From Pseudomonadota bacterium (GTDB lineage Bacteria > Chloroflexota > UBA6077 > JAJPHF01), in assembly GCA_021325365.1 (NCBI GenBank), contig JAJPHF010000172.1, positions 1 to 56,171 on the forward strand: a DNA stretch of 56,171 nucleotides, written 5' to 3'. A program made the position numbers and the translations under genes. Numbering within the stretch: position 1 is the first letter of the stretch; the number at the start of each line of letters is the position of its first letter. Shown here piece by piece: positions 19,077 to 27,984 of the stretch. The notes beneath the pieces were generated by a model. The model did no database searches and had not been told where the DNA came from. It worked only from the letters and a program-made list of their open reading frames with translations.

Positions 19077-19377
19077 CTATGCAGGCCGGGACGAGCGTGC
19101 CCACAGGGTCAGGCTGGTGCGACTCTGAGCTCGCGCATGGCGAGTCCTTCTCGGCCCGCCATGCCCTACCGCCGCTCCGCCGCGAACCGGTTGTACGCCG
19201 ACCAGTTGACCGCCGCGCTTCCGTACGGAGGGAGGATTTTTCGAGCGCGCTGGTGCCTGCGGCGGATCGGATGAAGGGGGGCGGGAGGAATTGGCCGACA
19301 TGCCGCGGTTGTAGCGCGCCGCGCCTCGTGAGGCAAGCTCGCGCCCAGGCCTCAGGGTGGGGGAGCTGAACGCTTAC
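19077..19377 (-). mobile_element. IS66-family remnant with one terminus
   Basis: The minus-strand frame ending at 19077 begins (about 19301) with SANSSRPPSSDPPQAPARS followed by RKRGGQ. That is the hallmark N-terminal motif of IS66-type transposases (NSSxPPSSD, then a GGQPGH motif). After GGQ the reading no longer matches the family, so the gene is broken. About 75 bases upstream a sequence starting GTAAGCGTTCAGC reads inward from 19377; IS66 elements typically begin with GTAAGCG. No second terminus was found. The rest of the 18969-19523 gap has no gene that I can support. Confidence 0.6.
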
Positions 19378-19523
19378 GACGCTTGTAGTATTCCACGTCG
19401 CACCCTTGCCGTCCGGTGGTCGTCCCCATGACCGGGCGGCGGGGTACGAGACCCCGCCCTATTTCCCCTGGTTGAGCAGCCTTGCCAGCGCGATTGCGCG
19501 TCATCTGCCATCCGGATCGAAGG

Positions 19524-20615
19524 TCACTTCGCCTTCCAGCCGCTCGCGTCGACGGTGCGGATGGCGTCTTGCAGCGGGGCGAGATCGAACACCTGCGCCA
19601 CCGTCAGGCTGTCGGCGTCGGGAATGCTCTCCTTCATCGTCGCCAGCCCCGCTTCCTGCTCGGCCGGCGTGATCAGGCCGTCCTTCGCCATCAGCGGCCG
19701 CACGTAGCTGAGCCCCTTCGCCGCGTCGCCACGGTCCATCTCCACGTACTTCAGCAGCACGTCCACGCTCGTGTCCGGGTCCTGCTCCATCACCCGCGTG
19801 CCCTTGACCGCGGCGACGAGGAACCGCCGCAGCACGTCGGGCCGCTTCTCCAGCATGTCCTCGGACGTCAGGATGCCGCCCTGGAGGTCTGGCGACTCCT
19901 CGCCGAACGAGTAGATCGTGTGGAAGCCCTGGTTCTCGGCGGTGAGGCGCTGGAGCACGTTGCCCACCATGCCATCGGCCACCCCCGCGACCAGCGCGCC
20001 CACCAGGATGTCGGAGCCGCCGCCGCCCGCCGAGCCAGCGCCGATCAAGGTGACGTCGTTCGCCGGGTCCATGCCGGCGCGCTCCATCGCGGTCACCAGC
20101 AGGCGCGAGTAGGTGTCGGCCTGGCTCAGGTTCGGCACCACCACGCGCTTGCCCTTCAGATCCTGAAGAGTGTTGATCTCGGGCCGCGTGGTGAACCAGT
20201 AGTTCGCCTTGGCCGACTGCACGTAGATGACCTTCAGCGGCGTGCCCTGCGCAATCGCCGGGACCGCCGACGACGCCGCGCCGGAGAACTGCATCTCGCC
20301 GGCCACCAGCGCCTTCACGCCCGTGGCCCCCGGCGCCTGCAAGATCTCCACGTCCAGGTTCTGCTCCTGGAAGTAGCCCCGCTCGATGGCGAGATACCAG
20401 GGCAGGTATGACGTCGAGCGCGACGGCAGGTGCAGGCGCAGCGAGACGGGCGCCGGCGCGGGCGCGGCCGCTGGCCCTGCCGCCCCGGCGGCCTGCTCCC
20501 CCGTGGGCGCGCTCGCCGGCGAGGCGGGCGGCGCGCACGCGACCGCTAGCGCCAGCCCGAGCAGCGCCGGCGCCAGCGGTAGAGAGCGGCGCCACTCGGA
20601 CCATACCGGTATCAT
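19524..20615 (-). CDS. NMT1/SsuA-like ABC-transporter substrate-binding lipoprotein
   Basis: The protein has 363 residues. A lipoprotein signal peptide ends at LALAVAC (Cys about 27), followed by an Ala/Pro-rich linker. The body is a type 2 periplasmic-binding fold: WYLAIERGYFQEQNLDVEI, then LQDLKGKRVVVPN, and LKYVEMDRGDAAKG near the end. Such proteins bind nitrate, sulfonates, pyrimidine precursors or aromatic acids for an ABC importer. AAGGAG precedes the ATG. No permease or ATPase gene is adjacent or anywhere in the window. A promoter is visible upstream (20760-20789). Confidence 0.88.
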   Translation of the reverse strand: MIPVWSEWRRSLPLAPALLGLALAVACAPPASPASAPTGEQAAGAAGPAAAPAPAPVSLRLHLPSRSTSYLPWYLAIERGYFQEQNLDVEILQAPGATGVKALVAGEMQFSGAASSAVPAIAQGTPLKVIYVQSAKANYWFTTRPEINTLQDLKGKRVVVPNLSQADTYSRLLVTAMERAGMDPANDVTLIGAGSAGGGGSDILVGALVAGVADGMVGNVLQRLTAENQGFHTIYSFGEESPDLQGGILTSEDMLEKRPDVLRRFLVAAVKGTRVMEQDPDTSVDVLLKYVEMDRGDAAKGLSYVRPLMAKDGLITPAEQEAGLATMKESIPDADSLTVAQVFDLAPLQDAIRTVDASGWKAK

Positions 20616-20759
20616 GAGAGACTCCTTTGATCGAGGCCACTCAGGGGGCGCTTCCTTGACGCGGGTGGCGGGTGCGAGAGGTCACGCGGCGGGCGGAGCG
20701 CCAACGCCACGCCGGAGACTAGTACGGGCGGCGTGGCGCACGGGGCCTGATGCTGCGGC

Positions 20760-20789
20760 AGTCTAGCACTGCCCCGCGCGAAGCGTCAA
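20760..20789 (-). promoter_or_regulatory. Promoter of the 19524 binding-protein gene
   Basis: On the minus strand TTGACG (20789-20784) is followed after 18 bases by TAGACT (20765-20760), with TG one base before it. The leader would be about 140 bases long. Confidence 0.5.
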
Positions 20790-20800
20790 AGCCGGCGCAC

Positions 20801-21018
20801 TTACCAGTTCGGCTGGCGAACTACGAGCCCCGCGACCCGCTGAAACTCGCGCAGATTATTGGTGAGCACCGCGTAGCCGTGTGCGAGAGCCGTGGCCGCG
20901 ATTAGTAGGTCGTGAGCGCCGATCGGCTGGCCGATGGTCGCAAGGTCTGACCAGATCCGGGCATGGACGCGAGCAGCGACAAGACCGAGGAGATGCTGGA
21001 GTCGACTAGCTGCGCCAT
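20801..21018 (-). pseudogene. vapC-like PIN toxin remnant with internal deletion
   Basis: The ATG at 21018 overlaps the end of the antitoxin gene and begins MAQLVDSSI, the usual start of VapC with the first active-site Asp. The reading then leaves the family. In another frame the C-terminal part is intact: ARVHARIWSDLATIGQPIG, then AHDLLIAATALAHGYAVLT and a normal end, with the later acidic residues of the PIN site. About 70 central residues and the reading frame are missing, so a frame-shifting internal deletion has destroyed the toxin. PIN toxins are RNases; this one should be inactive. Confidence 0.75.
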
Positions 21019-21278
21019 TCTGGCTTGCCCGCCAAGGGCTGCGAGGCCTGGATCGTTTCCAGGTCATCCGCAAAGCGATCGTCGGGCGAAGGGATAGCCC
21101 GGAGCCGCACGGCCAGCGCGCCCGCCTCGTCACACGAGCGCCGCCGGCCGCTGCCGTAGCAGTGCTCGATCGCCCAGCGAATAAGCTGGCTCATAGACCG
21201 CCCGGTCCGCCGACTCTCATCCGCAAGCGCGCGGTCCTCGTTCTCCCCTAAGTAGACTTGCCGCCGAACGCTCATCAT
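21006..21278 (-). CDS. VapB-like ribbon-helix-helix antitoxin
   Basis: The protein has 90 residues. The N-terminus RRQVYLGENEDRALADESR followed by RTGRSMSQLIRWAIEHCYG is a ribbon-helix-helix DNA-binding domain, which in antitoxins represses their own promoter. The C-terminal 40 residues, rich in charged residues, would wrap the toxin. Its stop overlaps the start of the vapC remnant by 13 bases, the usual arrangement. It appears intact although its toxin partner is deleted. A TATAGT -10 like sequence lies at 21319-21314. Confidence 0.78.
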   Translation of the reverse strand: MMSVRRQVYLGENEDRALADESRRTGRSMSQLIRWAIEHCYGSGRRRSCDEAGALAVRLRAIPSPDDRFADDLETIQASQPLAGKPEWRS

Positions 21279-21447
21279 CTGCTCCAGTTGCCCACGTCGG
21301 TCGCTACGCCACCACTATACCGCCGGCTGACCTGCGGGGAGCGTCAGCGATCCTGACGCTTGCCATGCACCTGGCCTGGCTCATACAGTAGGCCGCAGGA
21401 GGCGTCTGCTAGCGCGCGGTGAGGGGCACGCGATAGGAGGGGGGCTG

Positions 21448-22494
21448 ATGCGGTTCGGCGTCCACTACTTGAACACGTACCTCCCCGCGCTCGACGGGCC
21501 GGTGCCCGCGGTCTACCAGCAGCTCTTCGCGCAGATCCGCGAGGCGGAGGCGCTCGGCTTCGACGACGCCTGGGTCACCGAGCACCACTTCCACGCGTTC
21601 GGCGGCCAGATCCCCCACCCGCCCGTCTTCCTGGCGGCGCTCGCCAGCACGACCCAGCGCATCCACCTGGGCGTCGCCATCAGCGTGCTGGCGCTCCACC
21701 ATCCGCTGCACAACGCCGAGGCCTACGCGATGGTCGACGTCATCTCGAACGGCCGGCTGGAGTTCGGCATCGGGCGCGGTGCCACGCCCGAGGAGTTCAG
21801 CGGCGCGGCCATCGACTACGCGGACAGCGCGCGGCGGCTGCGCGAGCACGCCGCGGTGCTGCTCCAGGCCTGGTCCGACGCGCCGGTCAACCACCACGGC
21901 GAGCTATACGACTACACGGACGTGCAGGTGCTGCCCAAGCCGGTGCAGCGGCCCCATCCGCGCATCTGGGTCGGCGCCTCGCGCAGCGACGACACCTTCC
22001 GCTGGGCCGGCGAGCAGGGCTTCCACCTCATGACGCTGCCCTTCACCTACGACCCGACGGTGCTGCGGCACTGGATCGGCGTCTACCAGGACGCCCTGCG
22101 CGCGCACGGCCACGATCCCGCGCGCCGCGAGATCCTCGGCAAGTTCCACATGTACGTGGCCGCGGACGACGCCACCGCGCGCCGCGAGGCCGAGCCCTAC
22201 TGGCTGAACTACTACCGCGTCGCCCACGACCGCGGCTCGTGGAACGTCCCCCACCCGCCGTCGCCCGCCGACTACCAGGACGAGCTGGCGAAGCGTCACA
22301 TCATCGTGGGCGACCCGGCCCGTTGCGCCGATACGCTCGCCTACTGGCGCGACACGCTCGGCCTCACCACTGTGTCGGGCACCTTCCACTTCGGCGGCAT
22401 GCCCCACGCCGTGGCGCTGCGCAGCCTGCGCCTGTTCGCCGAGCGCGTCATGCCCGCCCTCGCGCCCGCTGGCGCTGTCCGGGCGGGGCGCTAA
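21448..22494 (+). CDS. LLM-class flavin-dependent oxidoreductase
   Basis: The protein has 348 residues, normal for the luciferase-like family. Visible motifs are AEALGFDDAWVTEHHFHAFG, LGVAISVLALHHPL, DVISNGRLEFGIGRG and, towards the end, VGDPARCADTLAYWRDTLGL. These enzymes use reduced flavin (FMNH2 or F420H2) for monooxygenation or hydride transfer; the substrate is not predictable. AGGAGGGGG precedes the ATG. It is convergent with the binding-protein gene at 22512 (gap of 17 bases), and the two could belong to one desulfonation or oxidative pathway, which is inference only. Confidence 0.88.
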   Translation: MRFGVHYLNTYLPALDGPVPAVYQQLFAQIREAEALGFDDAWVTEHHFHAFGGQIPHPPVFLAALASTTQRIHLGVAISVLALHHPLHNAEAYAMVDVISNGRLEFGIGRGATPEEFSGAAIDYADSARRLREHAAVLLQAWSDAPVNHHGELYDYTDVQVLPKPVQRPHPRIWVGASRSDDTFRWAGEQGFHLMTLPFTYDPTVLRHWIGVYQDALRAHGHDPARREILGKFHMYVAADDATARREAEPYWLNYYRVAHDRGSWNVPHPPSPADYQDELAKRHIIVGDPARCADTLAYWRDTLGLTTVSGTFHFGGMPHAVALRSLRLFAERVMPALAPAGAVRAGR

Positions 22495-22511
22495 GAGGGA
22501 GCCGGCGGCCC

Positions 22512-23723
22512 CTACTGCTTCTGGAGCAAGTTCTGCAGCTCGGCGCGCACGCTCTCGACCGCCTGCGGATCGTCGCGCTGCACGAACTGCACGTTGATCT
22601 CGGTGAACTTGATGCCGCTCGCCTGCAACCGCTCGATGTCGGGCGCCACCTTCGAGCCGGGCACTAGGTGGTGGTCGAGGTAGTCCGACTCGTACATCAG
22701 GTCCTGGCCCTCGCGGCTCAGCATGTAGTCCACCCAGAGCTTGGCCGCGTTCGGGTGGGCGGCGTTGCGCGGCACGCCCAGATACCAGTAGGAGAGCAGC
22801 GCCGCGTCGGAGGCGATGACGTGGCCCAGCGGCGCTCCCTTCACCTGGAGCGAGCGCGCGTCCTCGGCGCCGCAGTCCAGGGCCAGCAGGTCGAACTCGC
22901 CGTTCGCCACCCGCTCGGGCTCGCCGCAGCGGATTAGCCCCGCCACTTGGTCGGCCAGCTTCGCCACGTAGTCCAGCGTGCGCTGCCGGCCCCACAGCTG
23001 GGGACTCGCCAGCCGGTCGAAGTTCGCCGCATACGTCGTCGAGGCGAGGCGCCCCTTGTATTCCGGCTTCAGCAAGTCCTGCATGCTCGCGGGCACCGCG
23101 CCGCCGCTCAGGCGGCTGGTGTTGTAGGTGATGCCGGGCGTGCGGGTCGCCAGCTCGACGGCCACGCCGTTCGGCGCCACCAGTCGCGCGTCGCGGATGT
23201 GCGGCGCCCAGCTCGTCCAGTCGACAGGCGTCAGCGCGTCGGCGCGCATCATGGCGACGACGTGCGACTCCGAGCCCAGCAGCACGTCGCTCGTCGCCGG
23301 CCGCCCCGCCTGGTACTCTTGCGCGATGCGGCTTGCCATCTGGGGCATCGACAGCCCGGCGGACCACTGCACGTTCACGTTCAGACCGTAGGCCCGGTCG
23401 AAGCCGGCGGCCAGCCGCTGCCGCACGTCGCTGTCGTCGATCGAGTCCCAGGCGAGCGTGAGCTGCCCCTCCTGCCGCGCGCCGTCGATCACCGCCTGCA
23501 ACGCCGGGGAGGCGGCCGCTCCAGCCCCCGAATTCTGGGAGGAGCCCGCCGGCGCGGTCGCTTGCCCCTCAGCCTGCGGCGAGCCAGCAGGGGCCGGGCG
23601 CGATTCCGCCCCGGCGGTGGGGCGACTGGCGGAGGCCGCCGGGGCGGTGGCCGGGGCGCAGGCCACAAGCGCGACGAGCCCGAGGCTGGCGATGAAACCG
23701 GGCCATGCGGATCGGCTTGCCAT
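22512..23723 (-). CDS. Extracellular substrate-binding lipoprotein (iron/spermidine type)
   Basis: The protein has 403 residues. The signal peptide ends at LVALVAC (Cys about 22), followed by a 50-residue Ala/Pro/Ser linker. The body matches the type 2 family of iron(III)/thiamine/putrescine binding proteins: QAVIDGARQEGQLTLAWDS, then TPGITYNTSRLSGG, WVDYMLSREGQDLMYE near the C-terminus. GGAGGG precedes the ATG. It lies downstream of a kinase/receiver pair on the same strand (122-base gap). There is no permease or ATPase gene in the window. Confidence 0.88.
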   Translation of the reverse strand: MASRSAWPGFIASLGLVALVACAPATAPAASASRPTAGAESRPAPAGSPQAEGQATAPAGSSQNSGAGAAASPALQAVIDGARQEGQLTLAWDSIDDSDVRQRLAAGFDRAYGLNVNVQWSAGLSMPQMASRIAQEYQAGRPATSDVLLGSESHVVAMMRADALTPVDWTSWAPHIRDARLVAPNGVAVELATRTPGITYNTSRLSGGAVPASMQDLLKPEYKGRLASTTYAANFDRLASPQLWGRQRTLDYVAKLADQVAGLIRCGEPERVANGEFDLLALDCGAEDARSLQVKGAPLGHVIASDAALLSYWYLGVPRNAAHPNAAKLWVDYMLSREGQDLMYESDYLDHHLVPGSKVAPDIERLQASGIKFTEINVQFVQRDDPQAVESVRAELQNLLQKQ

Positions 23724-23845
23724 GTTCGCCCTCCACGCGCGTCCGGGAGCGCGGTCGCCTCGTGGCCGCCCGAGGCCGGGCGGCCGGGGGGCGCGGAATG
23801 CGGCAACGCCGCTGCCCCGGCCCTACCTCATCCCGGCCGGCCGCG

Positions 23846-24217
23846 TCATTCGCCGCCGGGGCTGGGGCCGAGGCGCTCGACGACGGCCAGCAGGTCGGGC
23901 AGCTCGAAGGGCTTCGCCAGGTAGCCCGCCGCGCCGATCTCCTCCGCCCAGCGCCGCGCGTCCTGCGCGGCCGTCATCACCACGATCGGCAGCTGCTCTC
24001 CGCGGGCGGCGAGCGCGCGGGCGAAGCCCCAGCCGTCGAGCACGGGCATGCGCATGTCGAGCAGCACGAGCGACGGCCGCGCCTGGGCGACGGCCGCCAG
24101 CGCCTCGGCGCCGTCGGTCGCGGTCTGTACCGGGTAGCCCTCGAAGTCCAGAATCTGCGCGACCACGGCCCGGATCGACGGATCGTCGTCCACGACCAGG
24201 ATGGGACCTGCGCTCAC
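23846..24217 (-). CDS. Single-domain response regulator
   Basis: The start is a GTG that overlaps the stop of the upstream kinase as GTGA. The 123-residue protein is a receiver only: acidic pair VVDDDPS, phosphoacceptor in LVLLDMRMP, Thr in VVMTAA, Lys in LAKPF. It is translationally coupled to the kinase 24214-26109 and is thus its probable substrate. With no output domain, it must act through another protein. Confidence 0.9.
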   Translation of the reverse strand: MSAGPILVVDDDPSIRAVVAQILDFEGYPVQTATDGAEALAAVAQARPSLVLLDMRMPVLDGWGFARALAARGEQLPIVVMTAAQDARRWAEEIGAAGYLAKPFELPDLLAVVERLGPSPGGE

Positions 24218-26109
24218 GCGGCGCCCCCCTCGGCCGCGAGCGCCACGGGCAGCGGCAGCGCGACGTGGAACGTGGTCCCCTGCTGCGGCGCGCTCTCGGC
24301 CCAGATGCGGCCGCCGTGCTGCTCGGCAATGCCGCGGCAGATGTAGAGGCCCAGCCCCATGCCCGAAAAGCGGCGGTCGTCCACGTTCGTGCCGCGGTGA
24401 TAGCGGTCGAACAGCCGCGGGAGATCGGCGGCGGGGATGCCGATACCGCGGTCGGCCACGCTCAGCCGCGCCACCCCGTCCTCCGCCCAGACCCGCACCC
24501 GCACCTCCCCGCCCTCGGGACTGTATTTCACGGCGTTCTCAATGAGGTTGTCGAGGAGCTGCTGAATGCGCACCGGATCGAAGTCGCCCACGACCGGGCC
24601 GTCGGCCACGACGCGGCACGGATGCCGCTCGGTGCTGCGCCGCTCGCACGACTCGTAGGCCGAGACCGTTAGGTCCACGGGCTCGCGGGGGCCGACGAGC
24701 TGGCCCCGGTCGGCGCGCGACGCGTCGAGCAGCTCCGTCACCAGCGTGCTCAGCCGTTGCGCCTCGCGCACCAGCCGCTCGATGCCGGTCGTATAGACGG
24801 GGCTGAGCGCGTCCCGGCTCGCCTGCCGCGCCAGGAGCTGGGCCTGGCCCAGCAGCGTCGTGAGCGGCGTCCGCAAGTCGTGTGCCGCCGACGACAGGAA
24901 GTCGTCCTTCAGCCGCGTCGCCTCCTCGCGCGCTTGGACGCGCGCCGCCTCGTCGATGAGCGCCCGGCTCTCCAGCACGACGGCCGCCTGGTCGGCCAGC
25001 AGCCGGACCAGCGCCAGGTCGCTGTCCGCGAAGATCGGCGCGCGCGGAGCGTAGGCCACGAGGACCCCCAGCCGCCGCTCCCCGGCCGTGATCGGCGCGA
25101 CCAGCACGGCCACGACGTCGTGGGCGCGGTAGACCGCGGCGTTGGCCGGGTCGTCGCGGCCGACGTTCTCGGTAAACAGCGCGCGCTGCGCGGCGAACGC
25201 CTGGCCGGCGATCAGCTGGCCCGGGGGCACCTCGAACCATCGCTCGCCGGTCGCCGCGTCCGCACGGCCGTCGGGCCCGGGCGCGGTGGCCGCGCTCGGG
25301 CGCTCGAAGCGGAGCACGCCCGCGGCCTCGTCCCACAAGCCGATCGTCGCGTGCGGCCCGCCCAGCGCGCTCGCCGCGCCGCGCTCCAGCTCGCGGCGGA
25401 TCGCGTCGGTGTCGGGCAGGCGCGGCAAGCTGGCGGCGCGGCCCAGGAAGGCGCGCAGCTCTGGCTCCTGCCAGGCGCGGCGCAGCCACGTCGGCGGCGC
25501 AAACCCCAGGAAGTAGCACACGCCCGAGGCCAGCCCCGCCAGGTGGGCGAGCATCGTCCAGAGGTCCGCCAGACTCGGCCAGGCCAGCGCGAAGCCGACT
25601 ACGAGCAGCATCAGCCCCAGGCAGCCGGAGCCCCAGGCCACCGCGAGCATCCGACTGCGGGTCACGCCGCGGGTTTGGCCCGCTTGGCGCACGAAGGCAA
25701 CGGCGCCGTAGCCCACCAGCCCGACGAAGTAGGCTACCATCAGCAGGGCCAGCCAAAGCGGCAGGGGCGGGGGGAGCACGAACAGCAGTACCGCCGACAG
25801 CGCCAGGCCGGCGGCCGTGCCGCGCATCAACCACGGCGTGACGCCGGCGAAGTCGTCTAGCAGCCGCAGCAGCAGGTACGGCAGTGCGAGCAGCAGCGTG
25901 CTAGCGAGGGCGGCCAGGGCCGGCGGCGGCGTGATGTGGAGCGCCGTGGTAACGCCGCCGATGGCGATGATGAGCGTGGTCGTGCCGAACAGGAGCGCCA
26001 CGTCCACGTTCGCCCGCAGCGGCCGGCGTGCCGCGCGCGCGGCAACCAGCACGAACAACACGACGTACAGCGCCTGCGTCACGAGCTGAATGAAATCGTC
26101 CGCGCTCAC
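24214..26109 (-). CDS. Membrane histidine kinase with multi-helix sensor and GAF domain
   Basis: I take the GTG at 26109 (631 residues); an in-frame ATG at 26259 adds 50 residues that look untranslated. Residues 1-220 contain about seven hydrophobic helices, so the sensor is in the membrane. A GAF-like domain follows (about 235-395, with VVAVLVAPITAGERRLGVLVAY). The kinase core has SSAAHDLRTPLTTLLG with the phosphoaccepting His, N-box LLDNLIENAVKYSPEGG, DRGIGIPAADLPRLF and GMGLGLYI. Ligand unknown. It is coupled by GTGA to a single receiver downstream. Confidence 0.88.
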   Translation of the reverse strand: MSADDFIQLVTQALYVVLFVLVAARAARRPLRANVDVALLFGTTTLIIAIGGVTTALHITPPPALAALASTLLLALPYLLLRLLDDFAGVTPWLMRGTAAGLALSAVLLFVLPPPLPLWLALLMVAYFVGLVGYGAVAFVRQAGQTRGVTRSRMLAVAWGSGCLGLMLLVVGFALAWPSLADLWTMLAHLAGLASGVCYFLGFAPPTWLRRAWQEPELRAFLGRAASLPRLPDTDAIRRELERGAASALGGPHATIGLWDEAAGVLRFERPSAATAPGPDGRADAATGERWFEVPPGQLIAGQAFAAQRALFTENVGRDDPANAAVYRAHDVVAVLVAPITAGERRLGVLVAYAPRAPIFADSDLALVRLLADQAAVVLESRALIDEAARVQAREEATRLKDDFLSSAAHDLRTPLTTLLGQAQLLARQASRDALSPVYTTGIERLVREAQRLSTLVTELLDASRADRGQLVGPREPVDLTVSAYESCERRSTERHPCRVVADGPVVGDFDPVRIQQLLDNLIENAVKYSPEGGEVRVRVWAEDGVARLSVADRGIGIPAADLPRLFDRYHRGTNVDDRRFSGMGLGLYICRGIAEQHGGRIWAESAPQQGTTFHVALPLPVALAAEGGAA

Positions 26110-26220
26110 GCCAGCGTGTCCCCACTGCCTTCGCGCATCCAGGGCCAGGCGAGCCGCTCTATTGTACTGCGGTCCGCTGGCGCCGTTCCCCGGCTCTCGT
26201 CCCTCGCCTCCCGGCGGCGA

Positions 26221-26249
26221 TTGACAACCCCGACGCTTCCGGGCATGAT
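26221..26249 (+). promoter_or_regulatory. Promoter of the small gene at 26291
   Basis: TTGACA at 26221-26226 is followed after 17 bases by CATGAT at 26244-26249 (four of six matches). The leader would be about 35 bases with an AGGAG site before the ATG. Confidence 0.5.
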
Positions 26250-26290
26250 GAACACGCACGCCGCGCGGGACTCACTCGCAGGAGCCGCCC

Positions 26291-26482
26291 ATGCCCGCCC
26301 GCACGATCGTCCTCGCCGCGTTTGCGGCAGTCGGCGTAGTGGCCGCGCTCGCCGTGGCGCTGCTCGTGCTGCCGGCCGCGCCCGGGGCGGCGCCCAACCT
26401 GCGTGAGCTGTCGGCGCTAGTGTCGAGCGCGCAGTTCGAGGTGGTCGACGCGGCGGGCCTGCCCTGGTACTCGTGCCACTAG
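26291..26482 (+). CDS. Small membrane or exported protein, unknown function
   Basis: The protein has 63 residues. Residues 4-28 are one hydrophobic helix preceded by a single Arg, so it is either a membrane-anchored or a signal-bearing peptide. The rest (about 35 residues) ends in PWYSCH. I know no family. Support for a real gene is a promoter with good spacing, an AGGAG ribosome-binding site and position in an otherwise empty gap between two divergent/convergent genes. It ends 29 bases before the end of the kinase gene on the other strand. Confidence 0.5.
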   Translation: MPARTIVLAAFAAVGVVAALAVALLVLPAAPGAAPNLRELSALVSSAQFEVVDAAGLPWYSCH

Positions 26483-26511
26483 CCGTGGCGATACTGGGAT
26501 CGGCGGCGCCG

Positions 26512-27984
26512 TCACCGCCGCGCCATGGCGCGACGGCCGCCCCGGCGGGGCGGGGCCGCGCCCGCGGCGAGCTGCTGGTCCAGCCGACGGATCATGCGGG
26601 CGAGCCGCGCCATTACCGCCAGCGCGACATCGGGGTGCTCGCGCAGCACGGCGAGGAGATCGGCCCGAGCGAGCACGCGGGTCGTGCCCGCCGTGAGGGC
26701 GCGGACCGTGGCCGAGCGCGGCGCCCCGTCGATCAGCGCTAGCTCGCCGAACAGATCGCCTGGCCCCACGGTCGCCAGCCGTTGCGGGCGGCCATCGGGC
26801 CGCTGCCGCTCGACCGCGAAGCGACCGCGCACGACCAGGTGCATTGCGTCGCCCGGCTCGCCCTGGCGCAGCACGACATCGCCCGGCGCGTGGCGCTGCT
26901 CGGCTAGACGCCCGGCCAGCAGGCGCAGCACCCCCGCCGGCAGCCCCGCCAGCACCGACGGGAAGGGCAGCGCCGCCCTGGCGCCCCGCGGCCGGCCTCG
27001 GCCGCTCGCGCCCGGGGCGGCCGGGGCGGGGGTCGGCTGTCCGCCCCGCGCCGGGCCGGCGCCGCGACCGCTGCCGCGCGTGCCCGTGGCCAGGTCGGCC
27101 GCGGCCTGGTCGCGCTCCGCCGGCGTCAGCGCCAGCCACAGGGGCTCCAGGGCCGCGCCCACCGCCGCCGCGTCGGCGTAGCGCTGCCCTGGGGGCAGCC
27201 GCAGCAGCCGCAGCAGGATGGGAGCCAGAGCGGGCGGCAGGGCCGGATGCGGGGCCGGCTCGGGCGGGGCGGCCAGCCGCGAGTCGCCGGCCGCCAGGGC
27301 GAGCAACGTCTCGGCGGGATAGGGCCACTCGCCGGTCAGCAGCTCGTAGAGCACGACGCCGAGCGCGTACAGGTCGGCGCGGCCGTCCACGTCGAGCCCG
27401 AGCGCCTGTTCCGGCGCCATGTAGGGCGGGGTGCCCAGGACGGTGAAGCGCGTGGTCGTCGTGGCCGCGGTGCCGCGCGCGGGGCGGGCCAGGCCGAAGT
27501 CCAGCAGCTTGAGGCCGCCTGGCGCGAGCAGCACGTTCTCGGGCTTGAGGTCGCGGTGGACCACGCCCCGCGCATGCAGGTACGCGAGCGCGTCCAGCAG
27601 CGCGCGCCCCACGGCCAGGACGGTCGCCGGCGCCAGCAGCGGCGCGGCCGACGGCGCCGCTGCTGGCTGGCTCGCCCAGGCGCGCTCCTGGAGCAGCCGC
27701 CGCAGGCTGGGGCCTGGCACGTACTCCAGGGCCAGGAACGGGGGCCCCGCGCCGTCCACGGCGTAGTCGAGGGCTCGCACGATGTGCGGATGGTCGAAGC
27801 TGGCGAGCAGCAGCGCTTCCTGGCGAAAGCGCGCCCGTTGTCCTGCGTCGTCCGCCGCGCAGAGCACCTTGACGGCCACCGTCGCGCCGTCGCGGCAGTC
27901 GCGCGCGCGGTACACCTCGGCAAAGCCGCCCGCGCCCAGCGGCTCCTCCAGCCGATACCGCTCCGCCAGCACCAGCCCACGCAT
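26512..27984 (-). CDS. Ser/Thr protein kinase fused to cyclic-nucleotide-binding domain
   Basis: With the ATG at 27984 the protein has 490 residues. The Hanks-type kinase domain covers about 8-270: LGAGGFAEVYRA, VAVKVL, HRDLKPENVLL, DFGLARPA and GTPPYMAPEQALG are all intact. A Pro/Gly-rich linker of about 80 residues follows. The last 130 residues are a CRP-like cNMP-binding domain (APGDVVLRQGEPGDAMHLVV and FGELALIDGAPRSATVRA, the latter the phosphate-binding cassette). There is no membrane helix, so it should be a cytosolic kinase under allosteric control by a nucleotide or similar ligand, much like eukaryotic PKG in layout. A PP2C phosphatase and an FHA protein are encoded 4 kb away. Confidence 0.9.
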   Translation of the reverse strand: MRGLVLAERYRLEEPLGAGGFAEVYRARDCRDGATVAVKVLCAADDAGQRARFRQEALLLASFDHPHIVRALDYAVDGAGPPFLALEYVPGPSLRRLLQERAWASQPAAAPSAAPLLAPATVLAVGRALLDALAYLHARGVVHRDLKPENVLLAPGGLKLLDFGLARPARGTAATTTTRFTVLGTPPYMAPEQALGLDVDGRADLYALGVVLYELLTGEWPYPAETLLALAAGDSRLAAPPEPAPHPALPPALAPILLRLLRLPPGQRYADAAAVGAALEPLWLALTPAERDQAAADLATGTRGSGRGAGPARGGQPTPAPAAPGASGRGRPRGARAALPFPSVLAGLPAGVLRLLAGRLAEQRHAPGDVVLRQGEPGDAMHLVVRGRFAVERQRPDGRPQRLATVGPGDLFGELALIDGAPRSATVRALTAGTTRVLARADLLAVLREHPDVALAVMARLARMIRRLDQQLAAGAAPPRRGGRRAMARR

